Counted from the first letter of the stretch, positions 49,158 to 59,722 are shown. The stretch: 64,000 nt of DNA from Oxalicibacterium solurbis (GCF_014635845.1 NZ_BMDP01000002.1:248001-312000); one strand, 5' to 3'. Numbers and translations are program-made. Notes: generated by a model not told the origin, from the letters alone.

Positions 49158-50404
49158 GCGCGGCGAACGAAAAACGCAGCGGCCCGCTGGCCGGCATGCG
49201 CGTCATCGAACTGGCGCACATCATGTCCGGCCCGATCTGCGGCATGATGCTGGCCGACATGGGCGCCGATGTGATCAAGGTCGAGAAGACGCCGGACGGC
49301 GACGATTCCCGCCGATTCGCGCCGCTGCTGGCGTGCGGCGAATCGGCGTCGTTCATGGTCGTCAACCGCAACAAACGCGGCATCGGCCTGAACCTGAAGA
49401 CCGAAGGCGGGCGCGAGGTATTGCGCCGTCTATTGAAGGATGCCGATGTCGTCATCGAAAACTACCGCGCCGGCACGATGGAAAAATTCGGCCTCGGCTA
49501 CGACGTGCTGAAGGAAATGAATCCGGGCCTGATCTACTGTTCGATCTCCGGCTTTGGCCGCACTGGCCCGTATGCGGACAAGGGCGGATTCGACCTGATC
49601 GCGCAGGGCATGAGCGGCATGATGAGCATGACCGGGGAGGAAGGACAGGCACCGATCAAGGCCGGCTCACCGGTGGCCGACATCAATGCCGGCATCCTTG
49701 CCGCGCTCGGCATCGCTGCTGCGTATGCGAACAAGCTGCAAACCGGGCAAGGGCAGATCGTCGATACTTCGCTGTTCGAGGCGGCGCTGCAGCAGATGTA
49801 CTGGCCGGCCGCCAACTATTTTGCCGACGGTACCATCCTGCCGAAGATGGGTTCGGCCAACTCCACCAGCGCGCCGTATCAGGTCTTCCGTACACAGGAT
49901 GGCTGGATCAACATCGGTGCCGCCAACCAGAGCAATTACGAACGGATGCTGCAGGTGGTGCAGATGCCGGAGCTGGCCGGCGATCCGCGCTTTGCCACCA
50001 ATGCGGGCCGCATGGAAAATCGCGCAGCGCTGGTCGAACTGCTGACGGGCAAGCTGGTCACGCGCACGACCGACGAGTGGTTGCGCGAATTCGACGCGGT
50101 CGGCTTGCCAGTCGGTCCGGTGCTGGATATTTCGCAGGCACTGGCGCATGAACAAGCGCTGGCGCGCGGCATGACGGTTTCCAGCGAACATCCGCTGGCT
50201 GGCGCCGTTGGCGGTATCGGCTTGCCGATCCGTTTTTCGAATGGCGCTGCCGGCGAGGAAACACGCCGCCCGCCGCCGCTGCTGGGCGAACATACGCGCG
50301 AAGTGTTGCACGATCTGGGTTACGCCGAAGAAGAGATCGCGGCGTTGCAGCAACAGCAGGCGATCCTCGTCGGCCCGGCCGTTGCCATGCGTCATCACGG
50401 TTAG
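49154..50404 (+). CDS. CaiB/BaiF family (class III) CoA-transferase
   Basis: A 416-residue class III CoA-transferase. Hallmarks: GPLAGMRVIELAHIMSGPICGMMLADMGADVIKVE, LNLKTEGGREVLRRLLKDADVVIENYRAGTMEKFGLG, SGFGRTGPY, and AGSPVADINAG with the probable nucleophile D176. These enzymes move CoA onto carboxylic acids (carnitine, oxalate, mesaconate, itaconate and others) through an anhydride intermediate. It is coupled to the crotonase-like gene (ATGA overlap) and thus probably activates the acid imported by TctCBA. Confidence 0.88.
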   Translation: MSAANEKRSGPLAGMRVIELAHIMSGPICGMMLADMGADVIKVEKTPDGDDSRRFAPLLACGESASFMVVNRNKRGIGLNLKTEGGREVLRRLLKDADVVIENYRAGTMEKFGLGYDVLKEMNPGLIYCSISGFGRTGPYADKGGFDLIAQGMSGMMSMTGEEGQAPIKAGSPVADINAGILAALGIAAAYANKLQTGQGQIVDTSLFEAALQQMYWPAANYFADGTILPKMGSANSTSAPYQVFRTQDGWINIGAANQSNYERMLQVVQMPELAGDPRFATNAGRMENRAALVELLTGKLVTRTTDEWLREFDAVGLPVGPVLDISQALAHEQALARGMTVSSEHPLAGAVGGIGLPIRFSNGAAGEETRRPPPLLGEHTREVLHDLGYAEEEIAALQQQQAILVGPAVAMRHHG

Positions 50405-50481
50405 TTAACCAGCGCACATACTTTTTCGACATCGCCGCTTACAGTCTAAGGCATTCCGCATGGAAGGCAGGAGACCGGACA

Positions 50482-51705
50482 TTGAAGCAGCGATGGATAG
50501 GCGGCAACAGCATAGACCTGCTCGAAAACGGCGAGGAATTCTTCCCGCGCGTGTTCGAAGCGATCGCTGCTGCGCAACGCGAAGTGCTGCTGGAAACCTT
50601 CATCCTGTTCGACGACAAGGTCGGGCGAGAACTGCATGATGTGCTGATCGCGGCCGCGCAACGCGGCGTGCAGGTGGACCTGACGGTGGACGGCTGGGGC
50701 TCGCCCGATCTGTCCGAAGAATTCATCGCGACGCTGGTGTCGGCGGGCGTGCGCATGCATGTGTTCGATCCCGCACCCAGCCTGTTTCGCCGCCTGAGCC
50801 TGTTCCGTCGCCTGCATCGCAAGCTGCTGGTTGTTGATGGCGAGCTGGCTTTCATCGGCGGCATCAATTTCTCCGCCGATCATCTGGCCGATTTCGGTCC
50901 CGAAGCCAAGCAGGATTATTCGATCGCAATTCGCGGCCCGCTGGTCGAGCACATCCGCACGTTTGCATTGGCAGCGGTACAGCGCACGCGCGAGCGGCGG
51001 CGCTGGTTTCGTCGCAGGCAAGCGACCTTGTCGCAATCGGCACATGCCGAGGGCGCCGTTGCGGCCTTCGTCTGGCGCGACAACGGGCGCAACAAGACCG
51101 ATATCGAGCGTCATTATCGGATGGCGATCCGTCTGGCGCGTGAACGCGTGACGATCGCCAATGCCTATTTCTTTCCCGGTTATGCCTTTCTGCGGGAACT
51201 GCGCAAGGCGGCACGGCGCGGCGTGTGCGTGTCGCTGATCCTGCAGGGCAATCCGGACATGCCGATCGTGCAGACCGCGGCCGGCATGCTGTATCACTAT
51301 CTGCTGAGCGCGGGCGTGCGCATCTATGAATATTGCGAACGGCCGCTGCACGGCAAGGTAGCGATTGTCGACGAAGAATGGGCGACCGTCGGTTCCAGCA
51401 ATCTCGATCCGCTGAGCCTGTCGCTGAACCTGGAAGCGAACGTGATGATCCGCGACCGTGATTTCAATACGCGGCTGGCGGAAAAACTGCAGGGATTGAT
51501 CGACAACAGCTGCAAGGAAATCGATATTCGCGAATTGAAGGAATCCAGCTGGTGGCGCCTGATGCGCAGCTTCGTGCTGTTCCATTTCCTGCGGCGTTAT
51601 CCGGCATGGATAGGCTGGTTGCCGGCACATAAACCGCGTGTGAAGCCGGCGCAGGAAGTGGCAGCCATTGATGTGCAGACGATGGATGGCGAGGCATACC
51701 GATGA
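50482..51705 (+). CDS. clsB: Cardiolipin synthase ClsB (phospholipase D family)
   Basis: A 407-residue membrane-associated phospholipid synthase with two HKD motifs: HRKLLVVDGELAFIGGINFSADH and HGKVAIVDEEWATVGSSNLDPLSLSLNLEAN. This fits the ClsB/YbhO group by length and pairing with a YbhN-like gene. It condenses phosphatidylglycerols (or other phospholipids) into cardiolipin. It begins with TTG at 50482; no better ATG precedes it. It overlaps the next gene by ATGA. Confidence 0.9.
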   Translation: MKQRWIGGNSIDLLENGEEFFPRVFEAIAAAQREVLLETFILFDDKVGRELHDVLIAAAQRGVQVDLTVDGWGSPDLSEEFIATLVSAGVRMHVFDPAPSLFRRLSLFRRLHRKLLVVDGELAFIGGINFSADHLADFGPEAKQDYSIAIRGPLVEHIRTFALAAVQRTRERRRWFRRRQATLSQSAHAEGAVAAFVWRDNGRNKTDIERHYRMAIRLARERVTIANAYFFPGYAFLRELRKAARRGVCVSLILQGNPDMPIVQTAAGMLYHYLLSAGVRIYEYCERPLHGKVAIVDEEWATVGSSNLDPLSLSLNLEANVMIRDRDFNTRLAEKLQGLIDNSCKEIDIRELKESSWWRLMRSFVLFHFLRRYPAWIGWLPAHKPRVKPAQEVAAIDVQTMDGEAYR

Positions 51706-52733
51706 GCGGGCTGTCGAGCGCCGCCAGCCGTGCCAGACAGACTGAGGCTGCAGCGCGCGCAGGCGGGCATGGCACGTCCTTCTGGCGGCGCAGCTGGCCT
51801 TGGCTCAAGCGGATTACGCAGACGGCATTCTTTCTAGTCGTCGCGTGGCTGATTGTGACGCAGGCGCGCACGATCGCGTGGGACGAGGTATTCGAAGCGA
51901 TGCGCCGCCAGTCTCCGCAATGGCTGTGGCTGGCGATTCTGCCGGCCGTGGCCAGCCATGCGCTGTACAGCTGCTTCGATCTGCTGGGACGGCATCTGAC
52001 GCGGCACGGCCTGGCGTGGCCGACGGTGATGGCCATCAATTTCATCAGCTATGCCTTCAACATCAATCTCGGTTCGCTGATCGGCGCGGCGATGTTGCGT
52101 TATCGCCTGTATGCGCGGCATGGTTTGCAGACCGATGCGATCGCCCGCATCATCGGCACCAGTATTTTCACGAACTGGTTCGGCTATCTGGCACTGGCCG
52201 GTGCAGTATTCCTTGTTAGTCCGCTGCAGTTGCCGCCGCAATGGAAGATCGGTGGCGCCGGCCTGCATGTGCTGGGTGCCGCGCTGCTGTCGACTGCGCT
52301 CGCCTATCTGGCGATATGTGCTTTTTTCAGTGAGCGCCGTCTCAGTTTTCGTGGTCATGTGGTGACGATACAAAGACTGCGGTTTGCCTTGCTGCAGTTG
52401 GCGATGTCCTGCGCCAACTGGATGCTGATGGCTTGCGTGATCTATCTGTTGCTGGAGCGACAGATTGCCTATACGGATGTGTTGTGCGTGCTGCTGATCG
52501 CCGTCGTCGCCGGTGTGATCGTGCATGTGCCGGCCGGGTTGGGCGTGGTGGAGGCGGTGTTCGTGGCGTTGCTGTCGTACCGGCTTGCTGCCAGCGAATT
52601 GCTGGCAGCATTGCTGACGTATCGCTTTCTTTATTACCTGGTGCCGCTGGTGCCGGCGGCGCTCGGCTGGCTGGCTATCGAAGTGCGTACCCGCGGGGAA
52701 AACAAGCGCAAGAAAAATACGCGCCGCAGGTGA
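51702..52733 (+). CDS. YbhN/UPF0104-like membrane protein (LPG synthase TM domain family)
   Basis: A 343-residue integral membrane protein with about eight helices, matching the lysylphosphatidylglycerol synthase transmembrane domain/UPF0104 family: VMAINFISYAFNINLGSLIGAAMLRYRLYARHGL, IIGTSIFTNWFGYLALAG and VIVHVPAGLGVVEAVFVALL are the conserved regions. It follows clsB in a translationally coupled pair, the arrangement seen in E. coli (ybhN-clsB). It may flip or present lipids; no enzyme domain is attached. Confidence 0.83.
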   Translation: MSGLSSAASRARQTEAAARAGGHGTSFWRRSWPWLKRITQTAFFLVVAWLIVTQARTIAWDEVFEAMRRQSPQWLWLAILPAVASHALYSCFDLLGRHLTRHGLAWPTVMAINFISYAFNINLGSLIGAAMLRYRLYARHGLQTDAIARIIGTSIFTNWFGYLALAGAVFLVSPLQLPPQWKIGGAGLHVLGAALLSTALAYLAICAFFSERRLSFRGHVVTIQRLRFALLQLAMSCANWMLMACVIYLLLERQIAYTDVLCVLLIAVVAGVIVHVPAGLGVVEAVFVALLSYRLAASELLAALLTYRFLYYLVPLVPAALGWLAIEVRTRGENKRKKNTRRR

Positions 52734-52885
52734 GCTGAACATCGACATGATCTGATTGCCCTGATTGTCGGGCCGCGACGATTGATGTTCTTGATGTTGC
52801 TGGTACGATGCTCGCCGGCAGGAAAACGGCATGACTGCTATCATCGCCTTCCCTCCCGATGCCGGGAGCACGTACGTCACTGTCC

Positions 52886-54097
52886 ATGCCTTCATCCCCT
52901 CCGACTCCTCCTTCGGCATCGTCCGCCAATCGCGGCCTCGATGCTTCCGTTCTGCTGCTGATGGCAATCGCTTCCGGCCTGTGCGCCGGCGGCAATTACT
53001 TCAATCAGCCGCTGCTGCATTCGATTGCGCTGGATTTCGGCGTCAGTGAAACCACGGCGGCACTGACCGTCACGGCGGCGCAGGTTTCCTATGCTTGCGG
53101 ACTGGTGCTGCTGGTGCCGCTGGGCGACAAGTTCGAGCGACGCCGGCTGGCGGTGACGCTGATGCTGCTGGCCGGACTCGGCCAATTCATCAGCGGGTTT
53201 GCCGCCAGCATCCATTTCCTGTTCGCCGGCATCATGATGGCCGGCATGTTTTCGGTGGCGGCGCAGATCCTGGTGCCGCTGGCAGCCATCCTGTCGGATC
53301 CGTCGCGCAGCGGCCGTGCCGTCGGGCTGGTGATGAGCGGCCTGCTGCTCGGGATTCTGGCAGCGCGCAGCGTGGCGGGCATCCTGTCCAGCCTTGGCGG
53401 CTGGCATACCGTGTATCGACTTTCCAGTATCACGATGGTGGTGGTCGCACTGCTGCTGTGGCGCAAGCTGCCGACGTCACGCAATCCGGCACAGGTTAGT
53501 TACGGCGAGGTGCTGCGTTCGATGGGCGTGCTGATGCGTCGCCATCCGCGTTTGCTCAGTCGTGCATTGATGAGCGCGCTGGCGTTCGCTTCGGTCAGTG
53601 CCTTGTTTTCGACGATGGCCTTGCTGCTGTCGGGGCCGTCGCATGGATTGAGCGATGCCAGCATCGGGCTGGTAGGGCTGGCTGGTGTGGCCGGTGCATT
53701 GATGGCGAATGTGGCTGGCCGCTGCGCCGACCGTGGCTGGACGCGCGAGGCGGGTGTTGCCTGCGTGCTGTTGCTGCTGGCCGGATGGGGCTGTTTCTGG
53801 CTGGGAGAGACCAGTCTTGCCTGGTTCATCGTCGGCATGCTGGTTATCGATCTTGGTCTGCAGGGACTGCACATCACGAACCAGCACATCGTCTTCGAAC
53901 TGGAGCCGGAAGCGCGCTCGCGAATGAATGCCGTCTACATGACAACGTATTTCATCGGCGCCGCATCGGGATCTGCACTCGGTTCGCTGGCCTGGCTGCA
54001 CGGCGGTTGGCCGACGATCTGCGTGTTGGGTATCGTGCTGGCGTTGCTGTGCGGCGCTTTGCTGATCCGTGATGAGAGGTCGGTTGCGGCCCGATAA
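52886..54097 (+). CDS. Major facilitator superfamily transporter
   Basis: A ~403-residue, 12-helix MFS protein: GGNYFNQPLLHSIALDFGVSETTAALTVTAAQVSYACGLVLLVPLGDKFERRRL (helices 1-3 with the loop 2-3 motif GDKFERR), and the AVGLVMSGLLLGILAARSVAGI stretch typical of proton antiporters. Resembles drug or sugar efflux MFS proteins (YgaY-type), but the substrate is unknown. The start is uncertain (52886 or 52859), neither with a clear ribosome-binding site. Confidence 0.8.
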   Translation: MPSSPPTPPSASSANRGLDASVLLLMAIASGLCAGGNYFNQPLLHSIALDFGVSETTAALTVTAAQVSYACGLVLLVPLGDKFERRRLAVTLMLLAGLGQFISGFAASIHFLFAGIMMAGMFSVAAQILVPLAAILSDPSRSGRAVGLVMSGLLLGILAARSVAGILSSLGGWHTVYRLSSITMVVVALLLWRKLPTSRNPAQVSYGEVLRSMGVLMRRHPRLLSRALMSALAFASVSALFSTMALLLSGPSHGLSDASIGLVGLAGVAGALMANVAGRCADRGWTREAGVACVLLLLAGWGCFWLGETSLAWFIVGMLVIDLGLQGLHITNQHIVFELEPEARSRMNAVYMTTYFIGAASGSALGSLAWLHGGWPTICVLGIVLALLCGALLIRDERSVAAR

Positions 54098-54121
54098 GTT
54101 CTCTCTATAATATAGAAGGGC

Positions 54122-54162
54122 AAAAAAAAAGGGTTGCGGCATTTCTGCCGCAACCCTTTTTT
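54122..54162. terminator. Bidirectional terminator between the two MFS genes
   Basis: GGGTTGCGGCA - TTTC - TGCCGCAACCC flanked by A9 and T6; a strong 11-bp stem between convergent genes. Confidence 0.93.
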
Positions 54163-54175
54163 CAGATCGAGAGAA

Positions 54176-55501
54176 TCAGTTCCGGATTTCCAGCGCCCGG
54201 TTCAGACTCAGTGCCGCCAGCGAGCCGACTGCGCCTGACAGTAGGTAGAGGCTGACGTAACCCAGGCCGAAGTGCGCCGACAGGCCCAGCGCCACCAGCG
54301 GTGCGAAGGCGGCGCCGACCAGCCAGGCCAGATCCGACGTCAGGGCAGCACCGGTGTAACGATACTTCGGCAGGAAGTTGGCGGAAACCGCGCCGGCAGC
54401 CTGGCCGTAGGACAGGCCCAGCAGGCCGAAGCCGACCATGATGAAGATATCCTGGCCCAGATCGCCGCCATCCATCAGCGTCGGCACGAAGCCGCTGAAG
54501 ACTGCGATCAGCACGGCCAGCGTACCCAGCGTGGTGCGGCGGCCGAAGCGGTCGGCGACGATGCCGGACAGCACGATGCCGACCATCGCGATCGCGGCGC
54601 CCATCATCTGCACCACCAGGAAGTGGCTGAGCGAGCGCGTCGAATACAGGTTGATCCACGACAGCGGGAACACCGTGACCAAGTGGAACAGCGCATAGCT
54701 GGCGAGAGCTGCCAGTGCACCGATGGCCACGTTGCGGCCTTGCGACTGTGTCATTTCAACAATATTGGTCGGCTGCAGTTCCCGATCGTCCAGCAGATGG
54801 GTGTATTCTGGCGTCGAAATCAGACGCAGGCGCGCGAACAGCGCGACTACGTTGATGGCGAAGGCCACATAGAACGGATAGCGCCAGCCCCATTCGAGGA
54901 AGTCTTGCTGCGACAGTTCCAGCAGCAGGTAGGAAAACAGGCCGGCAGCGATGATGAAGCCGGTCGGTGCGCCGAGCTGGCCCAGCATTGCGTACCAGCC
55001 GCGCTTGTTCGGCGGTGCATTCAGCGCCAGCAGCGACGGCAGGCCGTCCCAGGCGCCGCCGAGCGCAATGCCCTGGCCGATGCGCAGTAATGACAACATG
55101 ATAATGGCCGTCACGCCGAGATCGGCATAAGCCGGCAGGAAGGCGATGCCCGCCGTGGAGCCGCCCAGCAGGAACAGCGCGATGGTCAGCTTGGCTTCGC
55201 GGCTGAGCCGTTTCTGCGCTTCCATGAAGAGGACTGTGCCGAACGGCCGCGCCAGAAAGGCGAAAGAGAAGATCGTGAAGGCATACAGCGTGCCTTCCAG
55301 CTTGTCCGCGAACGGGAAGAAGACCGCCGGGAACACGAGCACCGAGGCGATCGCGTAGACGAAGAAGTCGAAATATTCGGAAGTGCGCCCGATAATGACG
55401 CCGATGGCGATTTCACCGGGGGCGATGTGGGTATTCCGGGTATTCAGGTTCCGGGGGCCGTCGCCAATGTCATGCTGTGCTGCATCGTAGGTGGTAGCCA
55501 T
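54176..55501 (-). CDS. MFS transporter, metabolite:H+ symporter (MHS)-like
   Basis: A ~441-residue 12-helix MFS protein with the MHS-like features GRTSEYFDFFVYAIASVLVFPAVFFP, FAFLARPFGTVLF, LLRIGQGIALGGAWDGLPSLLALNAPPNKRGWYAMLGQLGAPTGF and SGIVADRFGRRTTL. It probably imports an organic acid or amphipathic solute by proton symport. Start ATG at 55501 is set by GGAGG eight bases upstream; a longer frame is unlikely. Divergent from the cyo operon. Confidence 0.85.
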   Translation of the reverse strand: MATTYDAAQHDIGDGPRNLNTRNTHIAPGEIAIGVIIGRTSEYFDFFVYAIASVLVFPAVFFPFADKLEGTLYAFTIFSFAFLARPFGTVLFMEAQKRLSREAKLTIALFLLGGSTAGIAFLPAYADLGVTAIIMLSLLRIGQGIALGGAWDGLPSLLALNAPPNKRGWYAMLGQLGAPTGFIIAAGLFSYLLLELSQQDFLEWGWRYPFYVAFAINVVALFARLRLISTPEYTHLLDDRELQPTNIVEMTQSQGRNVAIGALAALASYALFHLVTVFPLSWINLYSTRSLSHFLVVQMMGAAIAMVGIVLSGIVADRFGRRTTLGTLAVLIAVFSGFVPTLMDGGDLGQDIFIMVGFGLLGLSYGQAAGAVSANFLPKYRYTGAALTSDLAWLVGAAFAPLVALGLSAHFGLGYVSLYLLSGAVGSLAALSLNRALEIRN

Positions 55502-55650
55502 GGTGTTCGCCTCCATTTCGTTATTATCTAACGCGTCGAAACCCTTGCTGTACAACGGTTTCGGCCGGGGTAGGACAAAACGTCCAATCGGCAAAACGCG
55601 TCATTGACGTTACAGTAGCACGATCCTTCAACCTCTGTTAATGCACCCGC

Positions 55651-56679
55651 ATGATTTCCATGATAACTCGTCGCGGATTGTTACTCTTGCCACTACTGGT
55701 ACTGCTCGCAGGATGCGACACGGTGGTAATGAATCCATCAGGCGACATTGCCGTCCAGCAGGCAAATCTCATCGTGATCTCCACGCTGCTGATGCTGCTG
55801 ATCATCGTTCCCGTGATCGCCCTGGTAATCATCTTTGCATGGCGCTACCGGAAAAACAATACCTCCGCCAAATACGATCCGGAATGGGATCATTCCACCA
55901 AGCTGGAACTGATCATCTGGGGCGCGCCGCTGCTGATCATCATTGTGCTGGGCCTGATCACCTGGGTCTACACGCACAAGCTGGATCCGTATCGCCCGCT
56001 GGACCGTATCGACGAGAACCGTCCGATTTCGTCGGCCGCCAAGCCGCTGACCATCCAGGTCGTCGCGCTCGACTGGAAATGGCTGTTCATCTATCCGGAG
56101 CAGGGCATCGCAACCGTGAACGAACTGGCGACGCCGATCGACGTGCCGGTGCGTTTCGAGATCACGGCTTCGACGGTGATGAACTCGTTCTACATTCCTG
56201 AACTGGCCGGCCAGATCTACGCGATGCCGGGCATGGAAACGCGACTGAACGCCGTCATCAACAAGCCGGTCGAGTCGGAAGGCTTCTCGGCGAACTACAG
56301 CGGCGCCGGCTTCTCGCACATGCGCTTCAAGTATCACGGCATGGATATCGCCGACTTCGACCGCTGGGTCAATGAAGCCAAGGCCAACGGCGCAACGCTG
56401 GACCGCGCGGTCTATACCGAACTGGAAAAGCCGAGCACCCGCGAGCCGGTGACCTACTACGGTACCGTGGCGTCCGATCTGTATCACGCGATCCTCAACC
56501 GCTGCGTCGCCGAGGGCACTGTCTGCATGGACAAGATGATGTCCGACGATGCGAAACGCATCAAGATCGATGCCGAGGCACGCAACTTCCTCGACAACAA
56601 ATCCGCACCACGCATTGCACAAATCGATGCGCAACTGTGCACTTCTTCCAATTCATTGAAGAACAACGATGCAAACTGA
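55651..56679 (+). CDS. cyoA: Cytochrome bo ubiquinol oxidase subunit II
   Basis: A 342-residue lipoprotein subunit with lipobox LLAGC, two transmembrane helices ([23 protein letters not shown] and [21 protein letters not shown]) and a periplasmic cupredoxin fold ([53 protein letters not shown]). Typically no CuA ligands occur in quinol oxidases; the site's usual CxxxC pattern is absent here as expected. It overlaps cyoB by a few bases. Confidence 0.95.
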   Translation: MISMITRRGLLLLPLLVLLAGCDTVVMNPSGDIAVQQANLIVISTLLMLLIIVPVIALVIIFAWRYRKNNTSAKYDPEWDHSTKLELIIWGAPLLIIIVLGLITWVYTHKLDPYRPLDRIDENRPISSAAKPLTIQVVALDWKWLFIYPEQGIATVNELATPIDVPVRFEITASTVMNSFYIPELAGQIYAMPGMETRLNAVINKPVESEGFSANYSGAGFSHMRFKYHGMDIADFDRWVNEAKANGATLDRAVYTELEKPSTREPVTYYGTVASDLYHAILNRCVAEGTVCMDKMMSDDAKRIKIDAEARNFLDNKSAPRIAQIDAQLCTSSNSLKNNDAN

Positions 56680-58666
56680 TCTGACGAAGCTCATCTTCGG
56701 TCGCCTGAGCTGGGAGGCGATTCCCCTTCATGAACCGATCCTGATCGCCACGTTCCTCGGTGTGGCAGTCGGCGGCATTGCGGTTCTTGCCCTGCTGACC
56801 AAGTACCGCCTGTGGGGCCCGCTGTGGCGCGACTGGATCACCAGCATCGACCACAAGAAGATCGGCATCATGTACATGATCCTCGGTCTCGTCATGCTGC
56901 TGCGCGGCTTTGCCGATGCGCTGATGATGCGTGCACAGCAGGCAGTTGCGTTCGGCGACAACGCCGGCTTTCTGCCGCCGCACCACTATGACCAGATCTT
57001 CACGGCGCACGGCGTCATCATGATCTTCTTCGTGGCGATGCCGTTCGTCACCGGTCTGATGAACTACGTGGTGCCGCTGCAGATCGGCGCGCGCGACGTG
57101 GCGTTTCCGTTCCTGAACAACTTCAGCTTCTGGATGACGACCTTCGGCGCCTTGCTGGTGATGGCTTCGCTGTTCGTCGGCGAATTTGCCAAGACCGGCT
57201 GGCTGGCGTATCCGCCGTTGTCCGGCATCCTGCACAGTCCCGACGTCGGCGTCGACTATTACATCTGGGCATTGCAGGTCGCCGGTGTGGGAACGCTGCT
57301 GTCCGGTGTCAACTTGATCGTGACCATCGTCAAGATGCGTGCACCGGGCATGGACATGATGAAGATGCCGGTGTTCAGCTGGACCGCACTGTGCACCAAC
57401 GTGCTGATCGTCGCTGCCTTCCCGGTGCTGACCGCTGTGCTGGCGATGCTGTCGCTGGATCGCATTTTCGATACCAACTTCTTCACGAACGATCTGGGCG
57501 GCAACGCCATGATGTATGTGAACCTGATCTGGATCTGGGGTCACCCTGAGGTCTACATTCTGGTTCTGCCGGTCTTCGGCGTGTTCTCCGAAATCGTTTC
57601 CACCTATTCGGGCAAGCGTCTGTTCGGCTACACCTCGATGGTGTACGCGACCGTCGTCATCACGATCCTGTCGTACCTGGTCTGGCTGCACCACTTCTTC
57701 ACGATGGGTTCGGGCGCAAGCGTGAACTCGTTCTTCGGCATCACGACGATGATCATCTCGATCCCGACCGGTGCGAAGATCTTCAACTGGCTGTTCACGA
57801 TGTACCGCGGCCGTATCCGCTTCGAACTGCCGATGATGTGGACCATTGCCTTCATGATCACCTTCGTGATTGGCGGTATGACGGGCGTGCTGCTGGCAGT
57901 GCCGCCGGCCGACTTCGTGCTGCACAACTCGCTGTTCCTGATCGCGCACTTCCATAACGTGATCATCGGCGGTGTGGTGTTCGGCGTGTTCGCCGCGATC
58001 AACTACTGGTTCCCGAAAGCATTCGGCTACAAGCTCGATCCGTTCTGGGGCAAGTGCTCGTTCTGGTTCTGGGTGATCGGCTTCTATCTCGCCTTCATGC
58101 CGCTGTACGTGCTGGGCCTGATGGGCGTGACCCGCCGCATGAGCCACTTCACCGATCCGTCGCTGCAGATCTGGTTCCAGATCGCTGCCGTCGGCGCCGT
58201 GCTGATCGCACTGGGCATCGCATCGATGATCATCCAGTTCGGCGTCAGCTTCCTGCGCCGCGACAAGCTGCGCGACGTGACCGGCGATCCGTGGAACGGC
58301 CGTACGCTGGAATGGTCGACCTCGTCGCCGCCGCCTGACTACAACTTCGCATTCACGCCGCGGGTATACGATACCGACACCTGGGCCGACATGAAGAAGC
58401 AGGGCTACAAGCGTCCGCTGTCCGGCTTCACCGCGATCCACATGCCGAAGAACACCGGCGCCGGCTTCATCATCGCTGCCTTGAGCGCGCTGGTCGGCTT
58501 CGGACTGATCTGGCACATGTGGCTGGTGGCTGGTGCCGGCTTCTTCGTGATGCTGGCTGCAATCATCATCCACACCTTCAATTACAACCGCGATTACTAC
58601 ATCCCGGCGGAAGAAGTCGTCCGTACCGAAGATGCTCGCACCCGTATGCTGGAAAGCCATGTCTGA
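56669..58666 (+). CDS. cyoB: Cytochrome bo ubiquinol oxidase subunit I
   Basis: A 665-residue heme-copper oxidase subunit with ~15 helices. It has [37 protein letters not shown], the catalytic [24 protein letters not shown] (His-Tyr crosslink site), WLHHFFTMG (CuB histidines), and [16 protein letters not shown] (heme ligands). It reduces oxygen to water and pumps protons in the inner membrane. Follows cyoA with overlapping ends. Confidence 0.97.
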   Translation: MQTDLTKLIFGRLSWEAIPLHEPILIATFLGVAVGGIAVLALLTKYRLWGPLWRDWITSIDHKKIGIMYMILGLVMLLRGFADALMMRAQQAVAFGDNAGFLPPHHYDQIFTAHGVIMIFFVAMPFVTGLMNYVVPLQIGARDVAFPFLNNFSFWMTTFGALLVMASLFVGEFAKTGWLAYPPLSGILHSPDVGVDYYIWALQVAGVGTLLSGVNLIVTIVKMRAPGMDMMKMPVFSWTALCTNVLIVAAFPVLTAVLAMLSLDRIFDTNFFTNDLGGNAMMYVNLIWIWGHPEVYILVLPVFGVFSEIVSTYSGKRLFGYTSMVYATVVITILSYLVWLHHFFTMGSGASVNSFFGITTMIISIPTGAKIFNWLFTMYRGRIRFELPMMWTIAFMITFVIGGMTGVLLAVPPADFVLHNSLFLIAHFHNVIIGGVVFGVFAAINYWFPKAFGYKLDPFWGKCSFWFWVIGFYLAFMPLYVLGLMGVTRRMSHFTDPSLQIWFQIAAVGAVLIALGIASMIIQFGVSFLRRDKLRDVTGDPWNGRTLEWSTSSPPPDYNFAFTPRVYDTDTWADMKKQGYKRPLSGFTAIHMPKNTGAGFIIAALSALVGFGLIWHMWLVAGAGFFVMLAAIIIHTFNYNRDYYIPAEEVVRTEDARTRMLESHV

Positions 58667-59294
58667 GATCACTGCACAATCTGCCGGCGCCATGAGCGCT
58701 GACCCGAGCGCACGTTTCTACGTGCATGAGCATCACCCGGAACAAGGTACGCTGCTGGGTTTCTGGCTCTACCTGATGAGCGACTGCCTGGTGTTCGCCT
58801 GCCTGTTCGCGGCGTACGCCGTGCTGGGCCGCAACTATGCAGGCGGCCCCACCGGTGCCGAGCTGTTCGACCTGTCGCTGGTGGCGATCAACACCGCCTT
58901 CCTGCTGCTGTCGTCGATAACCTACGGCTTCGCGATGCTCGAATCGCAACGCAACAAACTGAAGAGCACGATGGTCTGGCTGGTCATCACCGGCCTGTTC
59001 GGTTTGGCCTTCCTGGCGCTGGAACTGTACGAGTTCCATCACCTGATCCATGAAGGTGCAGGTCCGCAGCGCAGCGGCTTCCTGACCTCGTTCTTCGCAC
59101 TGGTCGCTACCCACGGTCTGCACGTGACTTTTGGCACCATCTGGCTGGTGACGCTGCTGTTCCAGTTGAACCGCCACGGCCTGAGCCAGGCAAACCACCG
59201 TCGCCTGATGTGCCTGTCGATGTTCTGGCACTTCCTGGACGTGATCTGGATCGGCGTCTTCACCTTTGTCTACCTGATGGGAGTTCTGCCATGA
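58659..59294 (+). CDS. cyoC: Cytochrome bo ubiquinol oxidase subunit III
   Basis: A 211-residue, five-helix subunit: [100 protein letters not shown] and [21 protein letters not shown]. The ATG at 58659 has TGGAAAG upstream and overlaps the cyoB end. Confidence 0.95.
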   Translation: MSEITAQSAGAMSADPSARFYVHEHHPEQGTLLGFWLYLMSDCLVFACLFAAYAVLGRNYAGGPTGAELFDLSLVAINTAFLLLSSITYGFAMLESQRNKLKSTMVWLVITGLFGLAFLALELYEFHHLIHEGAGPQRSGFLTSFFALVATHGLHVTFGTIWLVTLLFQLNRHGLSQANHRRLMCLSMFWHFLDVIWIGVFTFVYLMGVLP

Positions 59295-59722
59295 GCGCGC
59301 ATCACAACCACGATCATGGCCATGACCACGGACACGGCCATCACGACGATCACGCCAGTCACGGCACGCTGAAAAGCTACGCGATCGGTTTCATCCTGTC
59401 CGTCATCCTGACCGCGATTCCATTCTGGCTGGTGATGGGCAAGGTGATCGAGAACTCGAGCACGACGGCCATCGTCATTCTCGGCTTCGCGGCAGTGCAG
59501 GTGGTCGTGCACATGATCTACTTCCTGCACATGAACTCGAAGGTCGAAGGCGGCTGGTCGATGCTGGCCATGGTGTTCACCATCGTCGTCGTTGTCATCA
59601 TGCTGGCAGGTTCGATCTGGGTCATGTACCACCTGAACCACAACATGATGCCGCACATGATGTCCGACCCGACGCATGAAATGCACATGCCGAGCAATCA
59701 CACGATGTCCGACATGCCATGA
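59291..59722 (+). CDS. cyoD: Cytochrome bo ubiquinol oxidase subunit IV with His/Met-rich ends
   Basis: A 143-residue subunit with three helices (LKSYAIGFILSVILTAIPFWLV, AIVILGFAAVQVVVHMIYFLHMN and MVFTIVVVVIMLAGSIWVMYHL). Unlike E. coli CyoD, it has a His-rich N terminus (HNHDHGHDHGHGHHDDHASH) and a long Met/His-rich C terminus past YHLNHNMM (about 25 residues with repeated M, H and P). These look like metal-binding tails and may handle copper. The start overlaps the cyoC stop. Confidence 0.93.
   Translation: MSAHHNHDHGHDHGHGHHDDHASHGTLKSYAIGFILSVILTAIPFWLVMGKVIENSSTTAIVILGFAAVQVVVHMIYFLHMNSKVEGGWSMLAMVFTIVVVVIMLAGSIWVMYHLNHNMMPHMMSDPTHEMHMPSNHTMSDMP

Noticed and set aside
56561-58693. 710-codon antisense ORF inside cyoB
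   Set aside because: Composition is that of an antisense shadow, rich in Arg/His/Asp; cyoB on the other strand is unambiguous.
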